Assembly (NCBI GenBank): GCA_016932715.1
Contig: JAFGCG010000191.1
Coordinates: forward strand, 1 to 64,000
Length of the DNA stretch: 64,000 nucleotides
Source of the DNA: Anaerolineales bacterium
GTDB taxonomy: Bacteria; Chloroflexota; Anaerolineae; Anaerolineales; Villigracilaceae
Direction: 5' to 3'
Shown: in pieces, positions 27,646 through 36,408 of the stretch
Numbering within the stretch: position 1 is the first letter of the stretch
How the letters are laid out: each line of letters starts with the position of its first letter
The notes under the pieces: model-generated
The model's input: only the letters and a program-made list of their open reading frames with translations
Databases searched by the model: none
What the model was told of the DNA's origin: nothing
Translations under genes and position numbers: made by a program

Positions 27646-29118
27646 TTAGGCGGGTTCCGGTGCTGGCGCCTCGCAGGTTTTGTACCGTATCCAGTTCAGG
27701 ATTGTAACAAAAATAAGGATCAGGAATAACGGGGGAAAAGCATTATTCAAATAATAAGGTTTGTACTTGAATGGGATCAGTACGGAGGCATACGCCAGCG
27801 TGATGCCCAGGACCAGCGCGCTGGACGTCAGTTTCGAGAAAATATTTTTAGGATCTGGAACGCTGCACAGCACCAGAGCTACAGGGGCCGTTAATATGGA
27901 CAATGTATAGTCGTTGCTGATCGGGATAATCAATGCGCCGATCATGCATGCCGCTAACAGATACGGATCCATACCTGCCCTGTTCCTTCGATAAGAAATC
28001 AGTATGGCGGACAGGAACAAAATACAAAATATCAAAAACAGGGATGTTTCAATCAATCCTGAATTTTGTCTCAGTACCGCCAGGGTATGTTGCCCGGTGA
28101 TCCCATATCCGTCTTTGGTGAGATTGAAGACGAATGCGTTGATGGAGTGATTGCCATTCCACGTCCATCCGGGTGTGGACATCTGGGTCATAATCATCTG
28201 CAGGAAGTCCCAGAATACCCGGTATCCCATGATAAAAAGAAGCAAAGCATTGAACAGAGCAAGCCCCACAAACCTCCGCAGGATGCTTTTCCAGTCTCTC
28301 CAGTCATCGATCAGCATCACAATAAAGATGGCTGGATAGATCTTTAATTGAACGGACAGGGAGAACAGCAAATAAGCAAAGAGGCGATACTTTGGGTGGT
28401 AGTGAAAGATATAGATGGACCACAGGCAAAGTAAAAATGTGAAGACATTATATTGTCCTCGTTCCAGCTCGAACTGGAATCCATACGAGGCTAATCCTGT
28501 AATAAAGAACAATAGCACCAGGGGGATGTTCTTTTTGTCCACCATTTTGACCGGCAGGACAAATGTAAGCAGACAATAGCTAAATACACTGAAAAGTGTA
28601 AAGAATTTGAAAAGCGTGGGGTAATCGTCAACGAGTAACAGCGGCGCGAAGAATGCATAGGTAAAGGGTGGATAAAACCCGATCGTAAATGGAGACTCAT
28701 TTGCGTTAAACCATCCTTTTGCCAGCTCGATGATCACGATCAGGTCATTGCCGATGGGAAATCGGTCCGGGATATATCGGTTAAAGTAATTCATCCTCAG
28801 GTCGGAATTCAGGAACATGGGCCAGACGAAAAAGAGGATGTAGGTGATCAGAAAGCCGATCAATACCCAGGCGATCACCGGCAGATGGATCACCTGGTCC
28901 ATGAAAGCGCGCAGGCGTTGTCCGGCATCGAGTTTTCCATCAGCGGCAAGAGTGGCCCAAATGCCAATCAGTAAAATGAGGATTGAAATTTCAATACCCA
29001 GTATCTGCGTGGATTGAATTCCGGCTCTTGCACCGGGCAGAAAATCAGCCAGCAGGGAGAAGACTATACCAAGGATTCCAATGCCGATCAAGCCAACGCC
29101 GAGTTTTCGGAGGGTCAT
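27646..29118 (-). CDS. DUF2029/GT87-like membrane protein (paralogue of 30918-32414)
   Basis: A protein of 490 residues with about 12 membrane helices. It shares long stretches with the product of 30918-32414: YIPxxxPIGNDL, FTIGFYPPFTYAFFAPLLL, LASYGFQFELERGQYN and LSVQLKIYPAIFIVMLIDDWRDWK. The GFYPP and QLKIYP motifs are typical of GT87 (DUF2029) mannosyl/arabinosyl transferases that use polyprenyl-phosphate donors. The ATG at 29118, with GGAAGG seven bases before it, is preferred over the GTG five codons upstream. Confidence 0.75.
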   Translation of the reverse strand: MTLRKLGVGLIGIGILGIVFSLLADFLPGARAGIQSTQILGIEISILILLIGIWATLAADGKLDAGQRLRAFMDQVIHLPVIAWVLIGFLITYILFFVWPMFLNSDLRMNYFNRYIPDRFPIGNDLIVIIELAKGWFNANESPFTIGFYPPFTYAFFAPLLLVDDYPTLFKFFTLFSVFSYCLLTFVLPVKMVDKKNIPLVLLFFITGLASYGFQFELERGQYNVFTFLLCLWSIYIFHYHPKYRLFAYLLFSLSVQLKIYPAIFIVMLIDDWRDWKSILRRFVGLALFNALLLFIMGYRVFWDFLQMIMTQMSTPGWTWNGNHSINAFVFNLTKDGYGITGQHTLAVLRQNSGLIETSLFLIFCILFLSAILISYRRNRAGMDPYLLAACMIGALIIPISNDYTLSILTAPVALVLCSVPDPKNIFSKLTSSALVLGITLAYASVLIPFKYKPYYLNNAFPPLFLILIFVTILNWIRYKTCEAPAPEPA

Positions 29119-29261
29119 GTTAAAGCCTTCCACACAAATCGAGTCTGTCGTTCAATGATTTTGCTCGCATTGTTTTTGTTGAAGAGATTGTGACGCAAAG
29201 TGATTCCTGCTGCGCGCAATCCTATATTCAAAAGATTTTTTGGCCGCGGATAGAAATATTC

Positions 29262-30887
29262 TCAAAGTAGACCATTCGTGGAATAAATCGATAATGCTAG
29301 AAACGTTCCAGTTACAATGGATAGCATTGCCAAAAGCACTCCCAGAGTGACGTATATTTTACCTTTCCCGGACGTTGTGCCCAGTATTTGATAACCCTGC
29401 CAAAACCCAATGATGCTGAGGAGCAGTAATGCCGGCATGAAATCTTCCGCGTAGCGCATGGCTGCCCAAAAGAAAGCCAGGAGGGATAGAAAAGGGAAGG
29501 CAAAGGAGCCAATCAGGCTGGTCGTGATCCAGGGTAAGGAGATCACTCCAGACTCTTCGCTGGAATCCTTTGCCTGGTTCTTTCTAAAGAATTGCTTCAC
29601 AGATCTGACGACCGGTATGCTGGCAAACACTGTAAACGGAACGGCGCAGAGGAAACCTGTGATTGCCTGGGCAATATAGAGCGGAGGCAGCGTTTGCCAG
29701 GGGAGGATTTCCCTGGTTATGCCTCTGGCCGGGTAAAGGAATGGGAATGATGGCTTTATGGTAAAGGGATTGAAAAGGTAATTATACAGATTTTGAAAGA
29801 TGTATCCGGGCAAAAACAATTCATCCAGGTGTTTTTGAAGATAGGGGCCCGCAAGTTGATAGGTGAATCCGGTTTCGAGAATGGAACCGAAGCGTGCCCA
29901 GTTGTACCAGCTCAAACTCACTGCGCCCATAAAAAGCGGCAGCCCCAGTGGAATCAATCTGCTCACAATTTTGGGAAGCGAGGGGCGATTCGTTTTGAAA
30001 ATCCAATAGATAACCATAAGCGTCATGAAGACGACCGGGAACACCATCACCAGCCGGGTCCCCACCGCGAGTGCCCATAATGTGCCCGCAAGGATCAACC
30101 CCCAGTTTGAAACCGGCTTGCGGTCCAATGCGAAAATGGCTGACGCCAATCCGCTGATGAAGAAGAACTGAGCGCCTGCAATTGCTGTCTCATACAGTTT
30201 GGGCTGGCAAAGGAGCCACAAAGCCGGGTTCGCCAGCCCCGCGAAAACAACGGAAAGAATGACGATCCCTTTGGGGATCGCCTGGAAGAACCGCTGCCAG
30301 AGATGCATGATCAGCAGAAACTGCGAGAGGAATATCCCACATATGGAAACAAATAAAAAGTAGACCTCATCGATCTTGTCAGGCAGAAACGGTCCTGCGA
30401 TGGCAAGGAGCAGTGCCGGGGCGGGTCCCCAATAGAGGTAAAACTTCCCCTTGTACAGGGATAGATCCTGCGGCACCCTGACCCCCTGTCGCGCGGCCGG
30501 ATCATACGGATTGGGCAACTCCAGGAGGGCCGGATCCGGTTTGAGCGGCAGGGAGAGTTCGCCGTTTCTGAACGAAGTCGCCAATAAGGAATAGTACCTG
30601 GAAGTCAGATCATGGCTGACACTCGTGAACCAGAAATAAATTCCGATCACAATCAGGAGTGCCGGAAACATAAAAAGGTCAGTGTGAGTCGATTTGTCCG
30701 GAGCAGCGGACTGCCGCCTGATTATCCAGGGGATGAGCGCAATCGCGAGTCCGAAAATCAGGAGGGCGATTCTTCCCTTGCCCCAGCCCGGGCTGGGATC
30801 CAATCCAATTTCCCGGGCAAAGATCGCCATCCCCAGGATCAATGCGCCGATCATCAAAAAAATGGATACGGGTGCCGTTTTTTGCAT
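29262..30887 (-). CDS. Membrane glycosyltransferase-like protein (GT39/GT-C type)
   Basis: The 541-residue protein has about 12 hydrophobic helices. The first external loop contains DLTSRYYSLLATSFRNG and the region DLSLYKGKFYLYWGPAPALLL, which is typical of a GT39/ArnT-like family in bacterial glycan loci. It sits between the two GT87-like paralogues on the same strand, with gaps of 30 and 143 bases. It probably transfers a sugar from a polyprenyl-phosphate donor outside the cytoplasm. No ribosome site is strong at ATG 30887. Confidence 0.68.
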   Translation of the reverse strand: MQKTAPVSIFLMIGALILGMAIFAREIGLDPSPGWGKGRIALLIFGLAIALIPWIIRRQSAAPDKSTHTDLFMFPALLIVIGIYFWFTSVSHDLTSRYYSLLATSFRNGELSLPLKPDPALLELPNPYDPAARQGVRVPQDLSLYKGKFYLYWGPAPALLLAIAGPFLPDKIDEVYFLFVSICGIFLSQFLLIMHLWQRFFQAIPKGIVILSVVFAGLANPALWLLCQPKLYETAIAGAQFFFISGLASAIFALDRKPVSNWGLILAGTLWALAVGTRLVMVFPVVFMTLMVIYWIFKTNRPSLPKIVSRLIPLGLPLFMGAVSLSWYNWARFGSILETGFTYQLAGPYLQKHLDELFLPGYIFQNLYNYLFNPFTIKPSFPFLYPARGITREILPWQTLPPLYIAQAITGFLCAVPFTVFASIPVVRSVKQFFRKNQAKDSSEESGVISLPWITTSLIGSFAFPFLSLLAFFWAAMRYAEDFMPALLLLSIIGFWQGYQILGTTSGKGKIYVTLGVLLAMLSIVTGTFLALSIYSTNGLL

Positions 30888-30917
30888 TGTTTCAATCTAT
30901 GCCTTGTTGTCATCTGT

Positions 30918-32414
30918 TCAAGCTGCTGTCTGGGATGCTGATTCAGCTGCGACCGGGTGCCCATTGCCGTTTTTGTATCGCATAAAATTCAGGATGGTCA
31001 CCGTAATCAAAATGAGAAACAGCGCGGGAAAGAGATTGTTCAGGAAGTGGGGTCTGTAATTATAAGGGATGAGTGTCGAGAAATAGGTGATAGAGATTCC
31101 CACAGTCAACAAAATCGAAATAAGCCTGTGCCACGGGTTGTTCATTTCCGGAATGCTGCATAAGAACAGTAACATCGGGACCGGCAGGAGTGACAGGGTG
31201 TAATCATAGCTGATGGGCAGGATCAGCGCCCCGATCATGCAGGTCAGCAGCAGGTAGGGGTCGAGCCCGGTCTCTTTTCTCAGGTGGAAAATCAGTAAAG
31301 CGGAAGCAAAGAGAAGAATGAACGTCAGAATCAGAATCACTTCAACCCATTCGGCATTGTGGCGAAATGTTCTGAGGGTGTCCAGGCTGAGCAGTCCCAA
31401 ACCGTCCTGCTTGGCAACGCTGATGAACGAAGAGATGGAATGATTCCACGGTCCGATCCAGGAGGGGTTGACGATTTGCGTGGTCACCGAGCGAAAGAAA
31501 TCCAAAAATACCTGGTATCCCATGAGAAAGAAAAGGCCGAGATTGAACAGCCCGATCCCCGTGAATCTTACGATGACATTTTTCCAATCCCTCCAGTCGT
31601 CCACGAACATGACAATAAATATTGCGGGATAGAGCTTTAATTGAACCGAAAGGGAAAATAAAAGGTAGGCAAGGAGACGATGCTTGCGGTGATAATGAAA
31701 AATATAAATGGAGGTCATGCAAAGCAGGAACGTAAAAGCATTATATTGCCCGCGTTCCAGCTCGAACTGAAACCCATAGGAGAACAGCCCGGTAATGAAC
31801 AGCAATAAAGCCAGCGGGAAATGCTTCCTGGCGATCATCTTCAGCGGCAGCAGCAGGGTTAGAAGACAGTAGTTGAAAAAAGTAAACAAAGTGAACAGCC
31901 GGTACAGCGTCGCGTCGTCCTCGATGAGCAGCAGGGGAGCAAACAGGGCATAGGTCAGCGGCGGGTAGAACCCAATCGTATAAGGTGATTGATTTTCAAC
32001 CAGCAGTCCTCTGAGCAGATCGATTTTTACCCGGAGGTCATTGCCAATCGGGTTCAGATTTGGGATGTACCTGGTGAAGTAATTCATCTCCAGGTTGGAG
32101 TTCAGGAACACGGGCGACAGAAACAACAGCAAATAGACAAAGAGAAAGCCGATCAATACCCAGGTGATGATCGGAAAATCGAGGATCTGGCTGATCAGCC
32201 TGTGAATTTGTTTCCCGGGCTGGATCTCATCGATTGTTTCCCTGCGGACCAGCCAGATGCCAGACAAAACCAGGATGACTGAAACTTCAATAGCCAGGAT
32301 CGGGATGGAGGGAATACCAGGCCTGTCATTGAACACAATCGCGGCGATTAACGAGAGTGCTGTTCCTGCGATGCCCGTGATGGTCAATCCCCTGCCGATT
32401 TTTTTTGCAGCCAT
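30918..32414 (-). CDS. DUF2029/GT87-like membrane protein (paralogue of 27646-29118)
   Basis: The 498-residue protein has the GT87 features YTIGFYPPLTYALFAPLLL, FSYGFQFELERGQYNAF and SVQLKLYPAIFIVMFVDDW, and about 12 membrane spans. It matches its paralogue from end to end, so one arose from the other, and the GT39-like gene was inserted or retained between them. The C-terminus is charged (KNGNGHPVAAES). It probably adds an arabinose-, mannose- or related sugar from a polyprenyl donor at the outer membrane face. Confidence 0.75.
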   Translation of the reverse strand: MAAKKIGRGLTITGIAGTALSLIAAIVFNDRPGIPSIPILAIEVSVILVLSGIWLVRRETIDEIQPGKQIHRLISQILDFPIITWVLIGFLFVYLLLFLSPVFLNSNLEMNYFTRYIPNLNPIGNDLRVKIDLLRGLLVENQSPYTIGFYPPLTYALFAPLLLIEDDATLYRLFTLFTFFNYCLLTLLLPLKMIARKHFPLALLLFITGLFSYGFQFELERGQYNAFTFLLCMTSIYIFHYHRKHRLLAYLLFSLSVQLKLYPAIFIVMFVDDWRDWKNVIVRFTGIGLFNLGLFFLMGYQVFLDFFRSVTTQIVNPSWIGPWNHSISSFISVAKQDGLGLLSLDTLRTFRHNAEWVEVILILTFILLFASALLIFHLRKETGLDPYLLLTCMIGALILPISYDYTLSLLPVPMLLFLCSIPEMNNPWHRLISILLTVGISITYFSTLIPYNYRPHFLNNLFPALFLILITVTILNFMRYKNGNGHPVAAESASQTAA

Positions 32415-32431
32415 AGGACAGCCTGTCTTTG

Positions 32432-33865
32432 CTAAACGAATTTTATGCGCCGGGCGGCAAAAGCAACCATGCGCAGCAGCAGCAATCCGTGTTTCCAGCG
32501 CGAGATGTTCGTGGAACCGTAGGTCCGTTCGCGATAACGGATCGGCAGGTCGATGATCTTGCGGTTGAGTTTGGCAGCGCCGAAGATCAGGTCATAGTCG
32601 CCGAACGGGTCGAAGTCGCCGAAGTAGGAACGGTTGGCGGCAATCCGCTCATAATCCCATTTCCAGAGGACTTTCGTGCCGCAGAGCGTATCCTTGATGG
32701 GCTGCCCCAGCAGCCAGGAGAAAGCCATGCTGAAGAATTTGTTGCCAAGCAGGTTGAGGGTCCGCATGGCTTCCTTTTCCATGGGATAGACCAGACGCAC
32801 ACCGTTGATAAATTCACCTTTTCCGGAGACCAGTGCCTCGTAGAAACGCGGCAGGTCCTCGGGCGGGACGGTCAGGTCTGCATCCAAAATCATCAGCACA
32901 TCGCCACGGGCTTGCGAGAAGCCCAGCCGCACCGCGTCAGCTTTGCCGATGCCCGTTTGTTGCAGGAGCAGGCTGGGGGTCGCGGGATGCGACGCGCTCT
33001 CCCGCTCGATGGCTGCGTACGTGTCATCCTTCGAGTGGCCCTCGACAAAGATCAATTCGGTCCCGCGTCCCATCTGCGGAGTCCGTTCGAAAATGGCTTT
33101 GATGTTGCCCGATTCGTTGCGCGCCGGAACGATGACGGAAACCACCGGTTCCCGGGCGCGCTCCGGGGCGGGCCGCGCGATCACAAAGTTGCAGAGAGCC
33201 AGTTCATAAAAGGGCCACCAGCGGACCAGGAAGCGATTCGCCAATCCGCCCAGCGGCAGGGGCCAGAGAATTTCCTGGGTGACACGGATCGTTTCAAAGT
33301 TCGCCAGGCGCAGCAGGGCATTGACATCTTCACGCGTGAGCCAGTTTTGGTACAGATTGGAACTGGCAAGGTTCAATTTCTGGACGAGACCGAGTGGGGA
33401 TTGCCACAGCCTGCTATAAAAATTAAGCAGGATACGGGTGTGGGCCCCACAGAGCGGCTTAAGCTGCTCGAAGACGCGCTGCACGTCCCAGGCATCATTG
33501 ACCAGGTCTGACAGGATGATTGCATCGAACGTTTCGTTGAGTTCGGAGAGATCGTGCGCGTCAGCCCGGATGAATTCAAGCTCCGGATGACGTTCTTTTG
33601 CGCGGCAGATCATGGCTTCCGAAAAATCGATCCCCACGCCGCGGGCGGGCTTGAGCGCCGCGAGCAAATCCCCCTCTGCACAACCGATTTCGAGGACCTT
33701 TTGATTTGAGCCAATGTGGAAGTGGTAGATTTCCTGCAGGCGGCGGTGATACCAGCCGCCCATGCCCTGCCAGGAAGAGCGTTTGCGGGCGATGGCGTCC
33801 CAATGCGCGATGCGGGCTTGCTGGTATGTTTTGGCAGCGGAGTCGGAGAACGAGGCAAGTTTCAT
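32432..33865 (-). CDS. Fusion protein: SAM methyltransferase plus GT2 glycosyltransferase
   Basis: The 477-residue protein joins two enzymes. Residues 1-220 form a class I methyltransferase with VLEIGCAEGDLLAAL near residue 60 and FDAIILSDLVNDAWD. Residues 240-477 form a GT2 domain with VSVIVPARNESGNI, EGHSKDDT, the DxD motif LDADL and the DPM-like segment PIKDTLCGTKVL. The single frame has no interruption, and the join lies around VIARPAPERARE. It is the first gene of the minus-strand unit that ends at 26810 and may make and modify a lipid-linked sugar in one polypeptide. Confidence 0.8.
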   Translation of the reverse strand: MKLASFSDSAAKTYQQARIAHWDAIARKRSSWQGMGGWYHRRLQEIYHFHIGSNQKVLEIGCAEGDLLAALKPARGVGIDFSEAMICRAKERHPELEFIRADAHDLSELNETFDAIILSDLVNDAWDVQRVFEQLKPLCGAHTRILLNFYSRLWQSPLGLVQKLNLASSNLYQNWLTREDVNALLRLANFETIRVTQEILWPLPLGGLANRFLVRWWPFYELALCNFVIARPAPERAREPVVSVIVPARNESGNIKAIFERTPQMGRGTELIFVEGHSKDDTYAAIERESASHPATPSLLLQQTGIGKADAVRLGFSQARGDVLMILDADLTVPPEDLPRFYEALVSGKGEFINGVRLVYPMEKEAMRTLNLLGNKFFSMAFSWLLGQPIKDTLCGTKVLWKWDYERIAANRSYFGDFDPFGDYDLIFGAAKLNRKIIDLPIRYRERTYGSTNISRWKHGLLLLRMVAFAARRIKFV

Positions 33866-33927
33866 GGTCGCCTGATTGTACGTGGAGAAAACAGAATTGA
33901 AAAGGTGGCTTATTTTTTTAGCGCGTA

Positions 33928-33936
33928 TGCTATACT
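33928..33936 (+). promoter_or_regulatory. Extended -10 promoter, TGCTATACT
   Basis: TG-C-TATACT is an extended -10 element in the divergent gap before the HD-domain gene. The same 11-mer TATGCTATACT occurs at 36390-36400 before plsY. No good -35 box is visible, as expected for an extended -10 promoter. Confidence 0.5.
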
Positions 33937-34002
33937 GCGATGGCGCTGCGGAGCGTTTGAAATTCGTATGTTTCTGGTCCCGATTGTGACCGAGGTGTGA
34001 GA

Positions 34003-34686
34003 ATGCTGACCAATGATCAATTTATACAAATATGCAACTTTACTCAGCGATATTTAGAAGAAACGGCTGCCAGGAGCGAGCAGGAATGGCTGAAGTCTTT
34101 CCCGCGTGCGGCTGAACACCGCTGGCAGCATACCCTGAATGTGCTTCACAATGCCGAAACGATCCTTGCGGGCGAAGGAGCCCCGGAAGATGTAAAGGAG
34201 ATCGTGCGGGTCGCGGTCATTTTACATGACATCTCCATGTTCGTCTGTGATCATGAAATACACGGCCGGGTGAGTGCGGAGATCGCAGAGAAATATCTTT
34301 TGGAAGAGGGCTATCCAAAAGAGTTTGTCGCCAAAGTTGCGCGGGCAGTTGCCGAGCATGGGACAGACCTTGGGCCTCTTTCACCGGAAGAGCAGGGAAA
34401 GCTCTTCTCATGGGAGGGAAAAGTCGTTTTGGAAGCAGATATTTTGGACAAATTGGGAGCCAGCACAATTACCGATACGTTGCTCTCCCTTGGTAAAAAG
34501 GACCAATTGGGGTTTGAGTGCAGAAGAGAACTAGCCAATGGGCGAGCCATGCAGAGAGCTGCTTTTTTCAAAGACTACATCTGGACGGAAACCGGCCGGA
34601 GGTTGGCAGCACAGCGGTTCGGCTTTTTTCTAAAATTTCTGGATCAACTCGAGCAGGAAGTCATTGACAATTCAATGCCTTCTTAA
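34003..34686 (+). CDS. HD-domain phosphohydrolase-like protein
   Basis: The 227-residue protein carries an HD-domain metal site: HRWQHTLNVLHNAE, then VILHDISMFVCDHEIHGR with the His-Asp pair, and a later ADILDKLGA. HD proteins hydrolyse nucleotides or other phosphoesters. I choose ATG 34003, five bases after GAGGTG, over the GTG six bases upstream. It has its own promoter and starts a short plus-strand run with the YwbE-like and lipoprotein genes. The substrate cannot be named. Confidence 0.75.
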   Translation: MLTNDQFIQICNFTQRYLEETAARSEQEWLKSFPRAAEHRWQHTLNVLHNAETILAGEGAPEDVKEIVRVAVILHDISMFVCDHEIHGRVSAEIAEKYLLEEGYPKEFVAKVARAVAEHGTDLGPLSPEEQGKLFSWEGKVVLEADILDKLGASTITDTLLSLGKKDQLGFECRRELANGRAMQRAAFFKDYIWTETGRRLAAQRFGFFLKFLDQLEQEVIDNSMPS

Positions 34687-34696
34687 TTGTTGAATC

Positions 34697-34891
34697 ATGG
34701 ATGCGAAAACCCGCTCGAATATTAAACCTGGGCTGACTGTGCTCATTGTCTTGAAGCAGGATCAACGCACCGGCAAACTGACAAAGGGCATTGTGAAGGA
34801 GATTCTCACAAAATCTCCAACCCACCCTCATGGAATCAAAGTCCGCCTGGAGAGCGGCGCAGTTGGACGTGTGAAAGAAATTGTAGAATAA
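34697..34891 (+). CDS. YwbE family small protein (DUF2196)
   Basis: A basic 64-residue protein with the YwbE pattern: KPGLTVLIVLKQDQRTGKL, TKGIVKEILTKSPTHPHGIK, VRLESGAVGRVKEI. The family is small, widespread and of unknown function; its fold resembles a short beta-barrel. It begins ten bases after the HD-domain gene and is probably co-transcribed with it. No signal peptide or membrane span is visible. Confidence 0.88.
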   Translation: MDAKTRSNIKPGLTVLIVLKQDQRTGKLTKGIVKEILTKSPTHPHGIKVRLESGAVGRVKEIVE

Positions 34892-34921
34892 GGGAACACA
34901 GCCCTGCTGACGAGAGGAAAC

Positions 34922-35995
34922 ATGGCATCGCCGAGAATAAAGCTGCTGACCTGCCTGACAACCCTAGCACTGCTCATTGGATGTGTCCCATCTTTTGTGA
35001 CGCCCACCCCCATCCCTCCGCTCGACCCCAACGCAATTGGCACATTTACGGTGCAGACGGCCGACGCCGCGGTCACCCAAACGATGGCGGCGCTGCCGCC
35101 TTCTACCCCAACGGCGACCATTACAGCAACTCCTCGTAACACCTTTACTCCGGAACCCAGCTTCACTCCGGTTCAGCCTTATCTCTTTCCCACTGCCACT
35201 GGAGTTTTGGGGCTTCAATACTACCGCGTCAAACACGATAACCAGCTGGCTATCTACAATTACAAATCGCGTACCCATGACGACAACTCGGAAGGGATGC
35301 GAAACCAGGCTCCCGAAGTTGTACCTCTGCTTGTCTCGCCGAAAGAGGGCACCGGGACACACAGGACGACTGTAGACGGCGCCTGGGAAACGTATATCGA
35401 TGCGCTGAACGACAACGATAAAAGTAAATTAAAGTACTTGAAATCGCCTATTACAGCCTTGTTCAACCGGGCGGGTTTTCCCCAGTTGGAGAGTCTCACG
35501 ATGGGCGGCAATATCATTACCCTGAATGAAATTCAGGGCACCTGGGGCAGGGTCAACACACTGGAGCCTGGCGGTCCCCCCAGCGTCAAGGATGTTAATT
35601 GGATCACCAGACCCGATCTGGTCCATAAATTTGTTGTGGTGACGTGGAAAAGATCCACGAAGACGACGGCCCTGACCAGGCCGCCAAAAGGCGACATCTA
35701 CTGGCCCCTGGTAACCAAACAGCCTGTCTGGATTCAAATGGACCGGCTCGAGCCGTTTCCCATCCTGCCCATGGAAGTGACTGCCAATCTTGATTTGTAT
35801 ATCCAGGACAAACCCGGTCCCGCGATCGAGGAGACCAGATTTCAGTTATTGAAGGGCGAGTCAGCATCGGTGGTCCTGTACTATCCGTCTGGCTCGGATG
35901 TGTGGGGCAGATTGTCGAATGGCGGCTGGATCCCGCTCCTTTATAGAGGGCAATATCGCACCACCTGGTCAATGGCAACTGTGCCGCCTCCCTAG
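34922..35995 (+). CDS. Predicted lipoprotein with Thr/Pro-rich linker
   Basis: The 357-residue protein starts with a lipoprotein signal: basic MASPRIK, a hydrophobic run and the lipobox LLIGC at about residues 17-21. A linker of about 60 residues rich in Thr, Pro and Ala follows, then a roughly 270-residue globular part with no recognised fold, including ALNDNDKSKLKYL and LKGESASVVLYYPSGSDVWG; the latter resembles an SH3-like tail. It is probably anchored at the outer face of the membrane. Function unknown. Confidence 0.75.
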   Translation: MASPRIKLLTCLTTLALLIGCVPSFVTPTPIPPLDPNAIGTFTVQTADAAVTQTMAALPPSTPTATITATPRNTFTPEPSFTPVQPYLFPTATGVLGLQYYRVKHDNQLAIYNYKSRTHDDNSEGMRNQAPEVVPLLVSPKEGTGTHRTTVDGAWETYIDALNDNDKSKLKYLKSPITALFNRAGFPQLESLTMGGNIITLNEIQGTWGRVNTLEPGGPPSVKDVNWITRPDLVHKFVVVTWKRSTKTTALTRPPKGDIYWPLVTKQPVWIQMDRLEPFPILPMEVTANLDLYIQDKPGPAIEETRFQLLKGESASVVLYYPSGSDVWGRLSNGGWIPLLYRGQYRTTWSMATVPPP

Positions 35996-36142
35996 ACCAC
36001 AGATAAACACAGATGAAATGATCTGAGCACCCGCCAACCGGAGTTCTATCCACAAATCAGAGTTTGCGCCCGCACCCGATTTGCCACGAATTGCCAGGCA
36101 AGTCGAAATCGGGGTGTACATGTCAGCGCGCTCCGGGGTGAA

Positions 36143-36179
36143 ACTGCGTAAGGTGACTCATTAACTCACGTTACGCAGT
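36143..36179. repeat. Hairpin with ACTGCGTAA/TTACGCAGT arms
   Basis: ACTGCGTAA at 36143-36151 pairs with TTACGCAGT at 36171-36179, and an inner GTGA/TCAC pair extends the stem after one G-G mismatch. The word ACTGCGTAA followed by TCATTAA recurs downstream at about 36288. Confidence 0.7.
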
Positions 36180-36189
36180 AAGCGGAAAA

Positions 36190-36285
36190 TTTAACCGCGA
36201 AGGCACGAAGATCGCGAAGACTCTTCTTCCTGCGCGAAGAAGACACTCTTTGTGTCCTTCGCGTCTTCGTGGTGAAGAAACAACA
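36190..36285. repeat. Imperfect inverted repeat of the CGAAGG-CACGAAG type
   Basis: The left part AACCGCGAAGGCACGAAG and the right part CCTTCGCGTCTTCGTGGTG are imperfectly complementary across about 95 bases. They are made of short quasi-repeats of the CACGAAG word. Similar intergenic repeats are common in many bacterial genomes; no open frame or transposase is associated. Confidence 0.65.
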
Positions 36286-36391
36286 GCACTGCGTAACATC
36301 AGTCATTAAGAGATTGCCGGTGTTGATGAACAATGACGATGGAGTATTTCGAGCTCGTTCTGGCAGGTTTGTGTTTCCCCTGTATTGCCTA

Positions 36392-36400
36392 TGCTATACT
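36392..36400 (+). promoter_or_regulatory. Extended -10 promoter close to the plsY start
   Basis: TG-C-TATACT ends eight bases before ATG 36409, and no ribosome-binding site fits between, so the message would be leaderless or nearly so. The element is identical to the one at 33928-33936. Confidence 0.5.
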
Positions 36401-36408
36401 CGCCGGAT

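Larger units (their letters stand above)
35996..36408. other. Repeat-rich spacer before plsY
   Basis: This 413-base gap has no coding frame with support. It begins with CCACAGATAAACACAGATGAA, a word typical of dispersed intergenic repeats, then holds two inverted repeats (listed separately), a further copy of ACTGCGTAA near 36288 followed by TCATTAA, and the plsY promoter. Confidence 0.65.
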
